DNA of 64,000 nucleotides, taken from the NCBI GenBank assembly GCA_002844335.1, contig CP019154.1, positions 248,001 through 312,000 on the forward strand, given 5' to 3'. This document shows positions 1 through 6,528 of this stretch, one piece after another. How positions within the stretch are numbered: the first letter of the stretch is position 1; every line of letters begins with the position of its first letter. Under the pieces are notes generated by a model. The model searched no databases and was not told the origin of the DNA. It saw nothing but the letters and a program-made list of their open reading frames with translations. Source of the stretch: Haloarcula taiwanensis (GTDB lineage: Archaea > Halobacteriota > Halobacteria > Halobacteriales > Haloarculaceae). The position numbers and the translations under genes were made by a program.

Positions 1-2
1 GC

Positions 3-911
3 GAAGTAGCCGAAGACATCGCCATCGTCGCCTTCGAGCGGAAGATGGACACCGCCGAAGATATCGTCGACGGCATCGGCGACCGCTACGAGTCTATCGA
101 CATCCTCGAATACCACGGCGACGTGTTCGAGGAGCACTGGGGCGAGTACGACTGCTTCATCGGCCTGATGGCGAGCGGTATCGCGATGCGTAAGACCGCA
201 CATCTGCTCGACGACAAGTGGGACGACCCCGCAATCTGTGTGGTCGACGAGGAACTCACCTGGGCCATCCCCATCACCGGCGGCCACCACGGCGCAAATC
301 AGGTCGCCGACGACCTCGCAAGCATGGGCGCGGTGCCGGCGATGACGACCGCAAGCGAGGCTGCCGACAAGCAGGGCGTCGAGAAGCAGGCGAAAGCGCT
401 CGATGCCCACGTCGTCAACGGCGACTCGACCGTTGCGACGAACCTCGCCGTGCTGGACGACGAACTCGGCCCAATCGAGCGCCTCGACGGGCCGAAGGCC
501 GTGCTGGTCGACGACGACGTGACTGTCCTGAAGCGCAACAAAGACGACGGCGTCGTGCTCGGCTGTGGCAGCGTCGCCGGCGCTGATGTCGAGCAGTTCC
601 ACGCAGCCTGGGAACAGGCGCTGAACGAGGCCGACCTCGACCGCGGGGACGTGGAGTTCGTCGCAACGGGCACCCGGAAAGCCGACGAGGAAGGCATGCT
701 CGCCGCTGCCGAAGAGTGGGGGCTGGGCGTCATCGCCTTCGAGAAGGAGACTCTGGAGGAGTTCGAGGGACCGACGCCCTCCCGGTCGAAGGAACTCATC
801 GGCTGGCCGGGCATCGCCGAGGCGTCGGCTATCGCCGCCGGTCGCGACCACGACCTGCTGGCCGAGAAGACCCGCTACGACGAGGCCGTGACCGTCGCTA
901 TCGGGGAATAG
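3..911 (+). CDS. cbiG: Cobalt-precorrin-5A hydrolase CbiG (5' end outside window)
   Basis: CbiG opens the delta-lactone ring of cobalt-precorrin-5A and releases acetaldehyde in the early-insertion cobalamin route. The reading frame is open from the first base of the window, with plausible coding before the first in-frame ATG at 45 (residues EDIAIVAFERK), so the true start lies upstream. The core motif GGHHGAN (about residue 80 of the visible part) and a C-terminal CbiG domain (ATGTRKADEEGMLAAAEEWG) are clear. It ends in a T-rich stretch and is probably the last gene of an upstream cobalamin operon. The family call is firm; the start cannot be seen. Confidence 0.9.
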   Translation, partial: EVAEDIAIVAFERKMDTAEDIVDGIGDRYESIDILEYHGDVFEEHWGEYDCFIGLMASGIAMRKTAHLLDDKWDDPAICVVDEELTWAIPITGGHHGANQVADDLASMGAVPAMTTASEAADKQGVEKQAKALDAHVVNGDSTVATNLAVLDDELGPIERLDGPKAVLVDDDVTVLKRNKDDGVVLGCGSVAGADVEQFHAAWEQALNEADLDRGDVEFVATGTRKADEEGMLAAAEEWGLGVIAFEKETLEEFEGPTPSRSKELIGWPGIAEASAIAAGRDHDLLAEKTRYDEAVTVAIGE

Positions 912-930
912 AGTCCCTTCCGAGAATTGG

Positions 931-947
931 TTTTTAGTTCCGATTTT
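931..947 (+). terminator. T-rich candidate terminator after cbiG
   Basis: TTTTTAGTTCCGATTTT lies 20 nt after the cbiG stop. Haloarchaeal transcripts often end at such U-tracts without a strong hairpin. Position and composition are the only evidence. Confidence 0.35.
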
Positions 948-1028
948 CCGTCGCCGAGCGACTGCTGAACTATCTCTGGCGGCGACTGTACAACTGTTCC
1001 GAGTTCCTGTCTCCGTACAACTCTCAAC

Positions 1029-1038
1029 TTATTTATTA
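1029..1038 (+). promoter_or_regulatory. TATA-like box of the SDR gene
   Basis: TTATTTATTA ends 27 nt before the ATG at 1065. This is the spacing of a leaderless haloarchaeal promoter and favours that ATG over the one at 1038, which overlaps the box. Confidence 0.5.
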
Positions 1039-1064
1039 TGTGCACCTGTGGTGATAAATGGCGC

Positions 1065-1829
1065 ATGACAACACTACTCGAAGACAAGACGGCGGTCGTC
1101 ACGGGCGGCGCGAGCGGGTTCGGCCGGGCCATCTGCCGACGGTACGCGGAGCACGGTGCTGACATCATTGTCGCGGACCTGCAGGAGGCACCCCGTGAGG
1201 GCGGCGGACCGACACACGAACTGGTCAACGCTGAGACCGACCGCGAAGCGCACTTCGTCGAATGTGACGTGACGAACCCCGACGATCTGGAGGTAGCCGT
1301 CGCTGCGGCCGAGGAGCTGGGCGGTATCGACATCATGGTCAACAACGCCGGTATCTCCGAGATAGCGGACTTCTACGAGACCACGGAGGAGGACTACGAC
1401 CGGCTGATGGACGTGAACACGAAAGGCGTGTTCTTCGGCGCGCAGGTCGCGACCGAGGCGATGCGGGAGAACGGCGGCGGCACTGTCATCAATATGTCCA
1501 GCTCCGGCGGCATCCGCGGCACCGGCCTGCTGGTCAACTACTGTACTTCGAAGGGCGCGGTCCGACTGTTTACCTACGCACTCGCGGATCGTCTGAGTAA
1601 CTACGACATCCGAGTCAACGCTATCCACCCGGGCTACAGCAAGACCCAGATGTTCGAGGACGAGCGCATCGACGACACGACGAAGATGATGCTGAAGGAA
1701 CTCATCCCCTCAGGTCGCTTCGGCGAACCCGAAGAGATCGCCGACGTGGCGACGTTCCTTGCCAGCGATATGGCCTCCTACGTCAACGGCGAGAGCCTCG
1801 TCGTCGACGGAGGGCTGTCGAACACCTGA
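1065..1829 (+). CDS. SDR-family NAD(P)-dependent oxidoreductase
   Basis: Classical short-chain dehydrogenase of 254 residues. It has the TGGASGFG dinucleotide-binding motif (residues 13-20), NNAG in the core, and a catalytic Ser146, Tyr159-x3-Lys163 arrangement. The substrate is unknown. An in-frame ATG at 1038 would add nine Cys-containing residues, but the TATA box position supports 1065. It sits alone between cbiG and the cbiH operon with its own promoter, so a role in cobalamin synthesis is not implied. FabG-like or sugar/alcohol dehydrogenase activity is equally possible. Confidence 0.85.
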   Translation: MTTLLEDKTAVVTGGASGFGRAICRRYAEHGADIIVADLQEAPREGGGPTHELVNAETDREAHFVECDVTNPDDLEVAVAAAEELGGIDIMVNNAGISEIADFYETTEEDYDRLMDVNTKGVFFGAQVATEAMRENGGGTVINMSSSGGIRGTGLLVNYCTSKGAVRLFTYALADRLSNYDIRVNAIHPGYSKTQMFEDERIDDTTKMMLKELIPSGRFGEPEEIADVATFLASDMASYVNGESLVVDGGLSNT

Positions 1830-1947
1830 CCGCGGGGGTATCGAACTGTTTCCGGCGTGAGTCACCGACGTGAGTGTGATTGGACAGCCACTGTTTTCGA
1901 CGCTTCTGTGACTCGGGTACAACCAAACTACTTCCTCTCAACACATA

Positions 1948-1966
1948 CGATTGAACTAGTACAAGC
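1948..1966 (-). promoter_or_regulatory. Candidate cobalamin-regulon operator upstream of cbiH1
   Basis: The near-palindrome TTGAACTAGTACAA (centre ACTAGT) lies just upstream of the cbiH1 TATA box. Read on the minus strand as CTTGTACTAGTTCAATCG, it resembles elements in the cbtB (9543-9562) and cobN/chlID (11736-11754) promoters. An operator role is inference from this recurrence. Confidence 0.45.
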
Positions 1967-1970
1967 AAAA

Positions 1971-1980
1971 TTGTTTTATG
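1971..1980 (+). promoter_or_regulatory. TATA-like box of the cbiH operon
   Basis: TTGTTTTATG is centred about 26 nt upstream of the ATG at 2003 and 73 nt upstream of the cbiH1 ATG. A leaderless transcript would therefore begin at the 16-residue ORF at 2003-2053, not at cbiH1. Confidence 0.5.
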
Positions 1981-2002
1981 CGAAAGCGGCGTTGTACTCA
2001 CC

Positions 2003-2053
2003 ATGCGCCACAGTATCGAGATTCGACCGGCTGCCCTCGGAGACCGAGGATGA
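2003..2053 (+). CDS. 16-residue leader ORF overlapping the cbiH1 start
   Basis: This ORF encodes MRHSIEIRPAALGDRG and its stop codon shares ATGA with the start of cbiH1. Its ATG falls where transcription should start, given the TATA-like box at 1971-1980. It may therefore be a leaderless minicistron that hands ribosomes to cbiH1 by termination-reinitiation. No homologue is recognised, and translation is not shown by sequence alone. It could be a chance ORF within a 5' UTR. Confidence 0.4.
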   Translation: MRHSIEIRPAALGDRG

Positions 2054-2976
2054 GTAGCGACGGACGCCAGTCGACAGCGGCCGCGGCTGAGGCGACGCGT
2101 CCAGCCGACTACGGGACGCTGTACGTGGTCGGTATCGGGCCGGGGCTCCCCCACGACATGACCCAGCGGGCGAAAGACGTTATCCAGACCGCTGACTGTA
2201 TCATCGCCTCGAACCTCTATCAGGAGTTCCTCCGGAAGGACGGCACGCTCCCGCCCCAATCGGCTGAACTCGACGGCGAAACCGACGACGGCGCGGTCGC
2301 CGACGAGGAGGGAACCGTGCTGGAGCGGCCCGACGGCAGCCGCCAGACCCTCATCCGGTCGTCGATGGGCAAGCAGGTCGAACTCGCCCGCGAGGCCTTC
2401 GAGCGGGTCCGGGCCGGCGAGGACATCGCCCACGTCTCCGGGGGCGACCCGAACGTCTACGGGAAGTCCGACCTCCTCTTTACGATGGCCGACGCCGACG
2501 ACGCTGACGACGTGCCAATCGAGATCGTCCCCGGCGTGACCGCGGCGCTGTCGGGCGCGGCCAACCTCGGCGCGCCGCTGTCGAACGATTTCTGTACCAT
2601 CTCGCTGTCGGACAAGTGGCGCGGCTGGGACGAGATTGAGGAGAAGCTGCGCGCGGCCGCAATCAGCGGCTTCGTCGTGGTGCTCTACAACTGTTGGCGC
2701 GACTACGAGCGAGCCGTCGATGTTCTGCGGGAGGAACGGGCCGACGACGTGCCTGCCGCCATCGTCAACGACTCCGGCCGCGGCGAGGCCGGGCGCAATC
2801 TCGACGACGAGACGGAGACGATTACGACGCTCGGCGACCTGCCCGACCACGACGACAAGGTCGGTGGCATGGGTTCGTCTATCGTCGTCGGTACCCACGA
2901 GACCGAAGTCTGGCGCAACGACTACCAAGAATTCCTCGTCACCCCGCGTGGCGGGCGTGACGTCGACGACTTCTGA
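2050..2976 (+). CDS. cbiH1: Precorrin-3B / cobalt-precorrin C17-methyltransferase (first CbiH paralogue)
   Basis: SAM-dependent methyltransferase that methylates C17 and contracts the ring of the corrin precursor. The 308 residues show the tetrapyrrole methylase pattern: LYVVGIGPG near residue 24, VSGGDPNVYG in the middle, EIVPGVTAALSGAANLGAPL, and a C-terminal SSIVVGTHET stretch. The start at 2050 excludes an Arg/Cys-rich extension that is unlike the protein. The cbiH2 start codon lies two bases after the stop. Haloarchaea commonly carry two adjacent cbiH genes; which intermediate each uses is not evident. Confidence 0.9.
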   Translation: MSSDGRQSTAAAAEATRPADYGTLYVVGIGPGLPHDMTQRAKDVIQTADCIIASNLYQEFLRKDGTLPPQSAELDGETDDGAVADEEGTVLERPDGSRQTLIRSSMGKQVELAREAFERVRAGEDIAHVSGGDPNVYGKSDLLFTMADADDADDVPIEIVPGVTAALSGAANLGAPLSNDFCTISLSDKWRGWDEIEEKLRAAAISGFVVVLYNCWRDYERAVDVLREERADDVPAAIVNDSGRGEAGRNLDDETETITTLGDLPDHDDKVGGMGSSIVVGTHETEVWRNDYQEFLVTPRGGRDVDDF

Positions 2977-2978
2977 CA

Positions 2979-3983
2979 ATGAGCACTGACAATACTACCG
3001 ACGCAAGTACCGAGACAGAATCGAAGTGCGGGGCAAGCGAGGCGAGTTCGTCCACAGAAACGACACCGGACACGGGCGACGATACGGCCTCGAAGTGCGG
3101 GGCCTCGTCGTCCACGTCCTCGTCGTCCAGCAGCAGTTCCTGCGGCGCGTCCTCCTCCAGCGACTCGGACGAGGAGGAGGTCGGCGCGACGGTCGACGAC
3201 TTCGACGCCGAGCCGGGCCAACTCATCGCCGTCGGCCTCGGCCCCGGCCAGCCGGAGGGGATGACCGCCCGCGCCCGGTCCGCTCTCATGGACGCCGAGC
3301 ACATCGTCGGCTACACGACCTACGTCGAACTGCTTCCCGACGAGGTGACCGACGCCGCGGAGGACATCTACAACACGCCGATGTGCGGTGAAGTGTCTCG
3401 AACGGAAGAGGCAATCGACCGCGCGCTGGCGGGCAACGACGTCGCCATCATCGGCAGCGGCGACCCGAACGTCTACGCGCTGGCGGGCCTCGCGCTGGAG
3501 ATAATCGAATCTAAGGGCGCGACGGCGACGATGCTCGACTTCGACGTGGTGCCGGGCGTCCCGGCGGCCCAGTCCTGTGCGGCCCGCGTCGGCGCGCCGC
3601 TGGTCAACGACACCGTCTCCATCTCGCTGTCGGACCACCTCACCGACATGCCGACCATCGAATCGCGGCTCCACGCCGCCGCCAAGGAGGGCTTCACCAT
3701 CACCATCTACAACCCGTGGAGTCGCAAGCGCCGGGACAACTACGAGAAGTGCTGTGAAATTCTGCTGGAGCACCGCGACCCCGAGACGCCGGTCGGCGTC
3801 GTCCACGCCGCCGGCCGAGAGGACGAGCAGGTCGAAATCGTCGAACTCGGCGAACTGCCCGAACTCGGCGAAACTGACCTCGTGGACATGACCACTACGC
3901 TGCTCGTGGGCAACGAGGACACCTACGTCTGGGACGACCGGATGGTGACCCCGCGGGGCTACGAAACCAAGTACGACTACTGA
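2979..3983 (+). CDS. cbiH2: Cobalt-precorrin C17-methyltransferase (second CbiH paralogue) with CGAS-repeat tail
   Basis: A 334-residue tetrapyrrole methylase. The catalytic domain starts near residue 78 (LIAVGLGPGQPEGMT) and includes GSGDPNVYALAGL and VVPGVPAAQSCAARVGAPL. It is preceded by about 75 low-complexity Ser/Thr/Asp residues in which CGAS occurs three times, at Cys17, Cys40 and Cys55. The tail is not part of the usual CbiH fold and could bind metal or an Fe-S partner; that is inference. It lies between cbiH1 and a ferredoxin gene whose ATG overlaps its stop by one base. Methyltransferase identity is secure; the exact step is less so. Confidence 0.9.
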   Translation: MSTDNTTDASTETESKCGASEASSSTETTPDTGDDTASKCGASSSTSSSSSSSSCGASSSSDSDEEEVGATVDDFDAEPGQLIAVGLGPGQPEGMTARARSALMDAEHIVGYTTYVELLPDEVTDAAEDIYNTPMCGEVSRTEEAIDRALAGNDVAIIGSGDPNVYALAGLALEIIESKGATATMLDFDVVPGVPAAQSCAARVGAPLVNDTVSISLSDHLTDMPTIESRLHAAAKEGFTITIYNPWSRKRRDNYEKCCEILLEHRDPETPVGVVHAAGREDEQVEIVELGELPELGETDLVDMTTTLLVGNEDTYVWDDRMVTPRGYETKYDY

Positions 3984-4258
3984 TGTACCGAATCACTATC
4001 GACCGCAAGGCCTGCGACGGCGTGTTCGCCTGTCTCGTCCGTGACGCCCGCTTCGTCGAGGATAGCGAGGGACTGGCGGCTATCGAGACGGACGACCAGA
4101 CGGCAATCGAGGCCACCTTCGACGACGACCGGCGGGACGATGCCGAGCAGGCCGCTGCGGCCTGTCCGCTCGATGCGATTCACGTGGAATCCGTCGAGGA
4201 GGACGCCGGGGCCGCCGATACACCTGCCGCCACCGACCACGAGGAGGTCCAGCCATGA
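3983..4258 (+). CDS. Small ferredoxin with three cluster cysteines
   Basis: A 91-residue single-cluster ferredoxin. The visible ligands are Cys11 and Cys17 (CDGVFAC, with Val14 where a middle Cys would sit) and Cys61 in ACPLDAI, which suggests a [3Fe-4S] or labile cluster. The last 25 residues are a disordered acidic tail. It overlaps cbiH2 by one base and the next gene by ATGA, so it is translated with the corrin-ring enzymes. It probably supplies electrons to a step in that pathway, but the acceptor is unknown. Confidence 0.85.
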   Translation: MYRITIDRKACDGVFACLVRDARFVEDSEGLAAIETDDQTAIEATFDDDRRDDAEQAAAACPLDAIHVESVEEDAGAADTPAATDHEEVQP

Positions 4259-4914
4259 GCGTCGAAACGGGTGCGCCAAACGATATGCTCGCAGCCCACC
4301 CCGAGACGGCGTACTTCTGGGGTCGGGTCACCGGCGACGGCGAGTGCGAGGACAGCTGTATCACCGTCCGGACGAACGACGAAACGGCCGCTCGGCGGCT
4401 CGCTTCCATCGCTGGTGCGGAGCGAGCCGACCGCCGCATCGTCGAGCGGGCGTATGCCCACGACACCTCGATTACCCGTCAGGAGGAGGAGTTCACCGTC
4501 CAAGTCGTCGGCGGGCTGGCCGACCGCGCCAGCGCGGCGCTTGGCCTGCCGTTCGAGGGCGACTCGGGCGGCTACCGCTTCGACGCGCTAGCCGACTACG
4601 ACCGGCAACTCCTCCGGGGGCTGCTCGAAGGCTGTGGCACGGTCTGTTTCAAGTCCGACGACGACGCCGTCGGCATCTCCTTTGTCCACGAAGACGAGCG
4701 ACTCCTCCGGACGATACAGACGCTGCTCGACCGCTGTCCGGTCGACGCGCCCTACGATGACCTCTCGGAAACGTCCTCAGGCTACTGGTTCGGCGTGGAC
4801 GACGACGCGGCACCTGCCCTCGGCGACTGGCTGTACGAGGGTAGCGAGGAGACGGGGCTGTTCGCGCCCAGCCGGCGGCGCAAGCTCCGGAAGAGTATCG
4901 AACGAGTCCGATGA
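4255..4914 (+). CDS. LAGLIDADG-fold protein embedded in the cobalamin operon
   Basis: A 219-residue protein with no cobalamin-enzyme motif. Residues 21-29 (FWGRVTGDG) and 120-128 (LRGLLEGCG) match the two LAGLIDADG helices of a monomeric homing endonuclease. The C-terminal LGDWLYEG followed by a basic RRRKLRKS segment resembles the end of that family. The first motif keeps the acidic residue (Asp28); the second has Cys127 in that position. It overlaps its neighbours by ATGA on both sides, so it appears to be a fixed operon member and not a mobile insert. Function unknown; a regulatory DNA- or RNA-binding role is possible. Confidence 0.7.
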   Translation: MSVETGAPNDMLAAHPETAYFWGRVTGDGECEDSCITVRTNDETAARRLASIAGAERADRRIVERAYAHDTSITRQEEEFTVQVVGGLADRASAALGLPFEGDSGGYRFDALADYDRQLLRGLLEGCGTVCFKSDDDAVGISFVHEDERLLRTIQTLLDRCPVDAPYDDLSETSSGYWFGVDDDAAPALGDWLYEGSEETGLFAPSRRRKLRKSIERVR

Positions 4915-6134
4915 GCGAAGCCATCAGCGCGCCGGAGACGCTGGACGACGAGGCGGTCCTGCTCGTCGGCCACGGCTCCCGGCGCGAGAAGTCCAACGAA
5001 CAGGTCCGCGACCTCGCGGTCGAACTGGAAGGGCGACTCGGCCTCCCCGTCGACGCGGCCTTCCTCGAACTCGCGGAGCCGGCCATCGACGAGGCCATCG
5101 CGGGGCTGGCCGGGGCGGTCTCGGAAGTGTCGGTGGTCCACCTCTCGCTATTCGCCGCCAGTCACGTCAAAAACGACGTGCCCCTGGCCGTTGAGCAGGC
5201 TCGGGAAGCCCACCCCGAACTGACCATCAATAACGGCGCACACCTGGGTGTCCATCCCGCCCTGCTTGACCTGCTGGACGACCGCGCGGCGGCCGTCGAG
5301 GCCGAACTGGGCGTCGACCGCGAAGACGACGACGTGGCCGTCGTGGTCTGTGCCCGCGGCTCCAGCGACCCGGACGCCAACGCCGACGTACACAAGCTCG
5401 CCCGCCTGCTGTACGAGGGCCGCGAGTTCTCGCGGGTCGAGGCGTCGTTCATCGGCGTCACCGAGCCGCTACTGGACGAGACGCTGCACGACATCGCCAA
5501 GAGCCGGCCCGACGCCGTCGTCGTCGTGCCGTACATGCTCGGCGACGGCGTGCTGACCGGCCGTATCAAGGACGGCGCACGCAAGTTCGACGAGGAGTAT
5601 CCCTACGTCGACGCCGCTCCCGGCGAACCGCTGGGGACCGACACGCGCCTGCTGGACGTGCTCGGCGACCGCTGGCAGGAAGCCCGCACGGGAAGCGTCG
5701 AGATGTCCTGTGACACCTGCAAGTACAAGGTCGAACTCGACGGCTACGAGGAGGACCAGGGCGGCGCTCGCGCGATGCTCCGGGCGCTGACCCACCAGGC
5801 GGAACACGCCGACCGCGAGAACGTCGACGACGACCCGCACGTCCACGACGCCCCCGAGAAACACGTCGCCGTTTGCACGAACCAGACCTGCGCACAGGAC
5901 GGCGCGCCGGCGGTCCTCGAACGGCTCCGTCAGGCCGCCCGCGACAGCGACCAGTGTGACGCCCGCATCACGCGGTCGTCGTGTCTCGGCCGCTGTGGCG
6001 AGGGACCGATGGTCGCCGTCTATCCCGACGGCGTCTGGTACGGCGGTGTCGAAGACGAGGACGCCGCCGACATCGTTTCCTCGCATCTGGACCGCGACCG
6101 CATCGTAAGCGAACTTGTCGACCAGACGCTTTGA
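4911..6134 (+). CDS. cbiX1: Sirohydrochlorin cobaltochelatase CbiX fused to a 2Fe-2S ferredoxin-like domain
   Basis: Inserts Co2+ into sirohydrochlorin, the committed early step of anaerobic-type cobalamin synthesis. Of 407 residues, two CbiX halves occupy about 1-260, with metal-binding His in LLVGHGSR (near 21) and in AASHVKND. A CxxC segment (SCDTCKYK, near 265) follows. The last 110 residues form a thioredoxin-like [2Fe-2S] domain with CTNQTC and CLGRC ligand pairs. It starts inside the stop of the LAGLIDADG-fold gene (ATGA). A second, shorter CbiX lies at 17750-18523. Confidence 0.92.
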   Translation: MSEAISAPETLDDEAVLLVGHGSRREKSNEQVRDLAVELEGRLGLPVDAAFLELAEPAIDEAIAGLAGAVSEVSVVHLSLFAASHVKNDVPLAVEQAREAHPELTINNGAHLGVHPALLDLLDDRAAAVEAELGVDREDDDVAVVVCARGSSDPDANADVHKLARLLYEGREFSRVEASFIGVTEPLLDETLHDIAKSRPDAVVVVPYMLGDGVLTGRIKDGARKFDEEYPYVDAAPGEPLGTDTRLLDVLGDRWQEARTGSVEMSCDTCKYKVELDGYEEDQGGARAMLRALTHQAEHADRENVDDDPHVHDAPEKHVAVCTNQTCAQDGAPAVLERLRQAARDSDQCDARITRSSCLGRCGEGPMVAVYPDGVWYGGVEDEDAADIVSSHLDRDRIVSELVDQTL

Positions 6135-6156
6135 GACTTACAACACTACTACATCC

Positions 6157-6528
6157 ATGAGCTGCTACGAAATCGAGGCCCTCCGACTGGGCCTCATGAA
6201 CGTCCTCGGTACCGAAGACGACCACGCCCGCCAGCACGCCGAACAGGAGCTGGAGGGCCACATGACCGGCCCCATCGAGGCCCTCGCGGGCGCGGAGACG
6301 CTGGCCGCCATCGAGCGCCACCTCGACGCCGCACTCGTGGACCTTGAAGAAGAGATCGCCGCGACTGATGAGGACGACCCCGAATACGACTACCTCCGGG
6401 GTCGACTCGTCGCCGTCCGCGACGCCGAGCGGGCGGTGTCGCGCATCACCATGCAGGGCGAGGATGTCCTCGCCGGACTCGGTGAGGCCCACGACGTGCT
6501 CCACGAGGCCTTCCCGGTCGATGAGTAG
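6157..6528 (+). CDS. DUF3209 family protein
   Basis: A 123-residue, mostly helical acidic protein beginning MSCYEIEALRLGLMNVLG. I match it to DUF3209, a family I recall mainly from cobalamin loci, with no assigned reaction. It begins 22 nt after cbiX1, and its 3' end overlaps the beta-propeller gene by eight bases. The in-frame ATG at 6115 would fall inside cbiX1 and give a poor N-terminus, so 6157 is preferred. An accessory role with the chelatase is inferred from position only. Confidence 0.75.
   Translation: MSCYEIEALRLGLMNVLGTEDDHARQHAEQELEGHMTGPIEALAGAETLAAIERHLDAALVDLEEEIAATDEDDPEYDYLRGRLVAVRDAERAVSRITMQGEDVLAGLGEAHDVLHEAFPVDE

Noticed and set aside
1830..2002. Cobalamin riboswitch before cbiH1, suggested by GCCACTG near 1884
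   Set aside because: The rest of the B12 box and the aptamer helices are absent, and the element would lie upstream of the predicted transcription start.
4255..4914. LAGLIDADG-like gene as an intein or mobile intron endonuclease
   Set aside because: It is free-standing, lacks splicing motifs, overlaps its neighbours by ATGA and has lost one catalytic acid.
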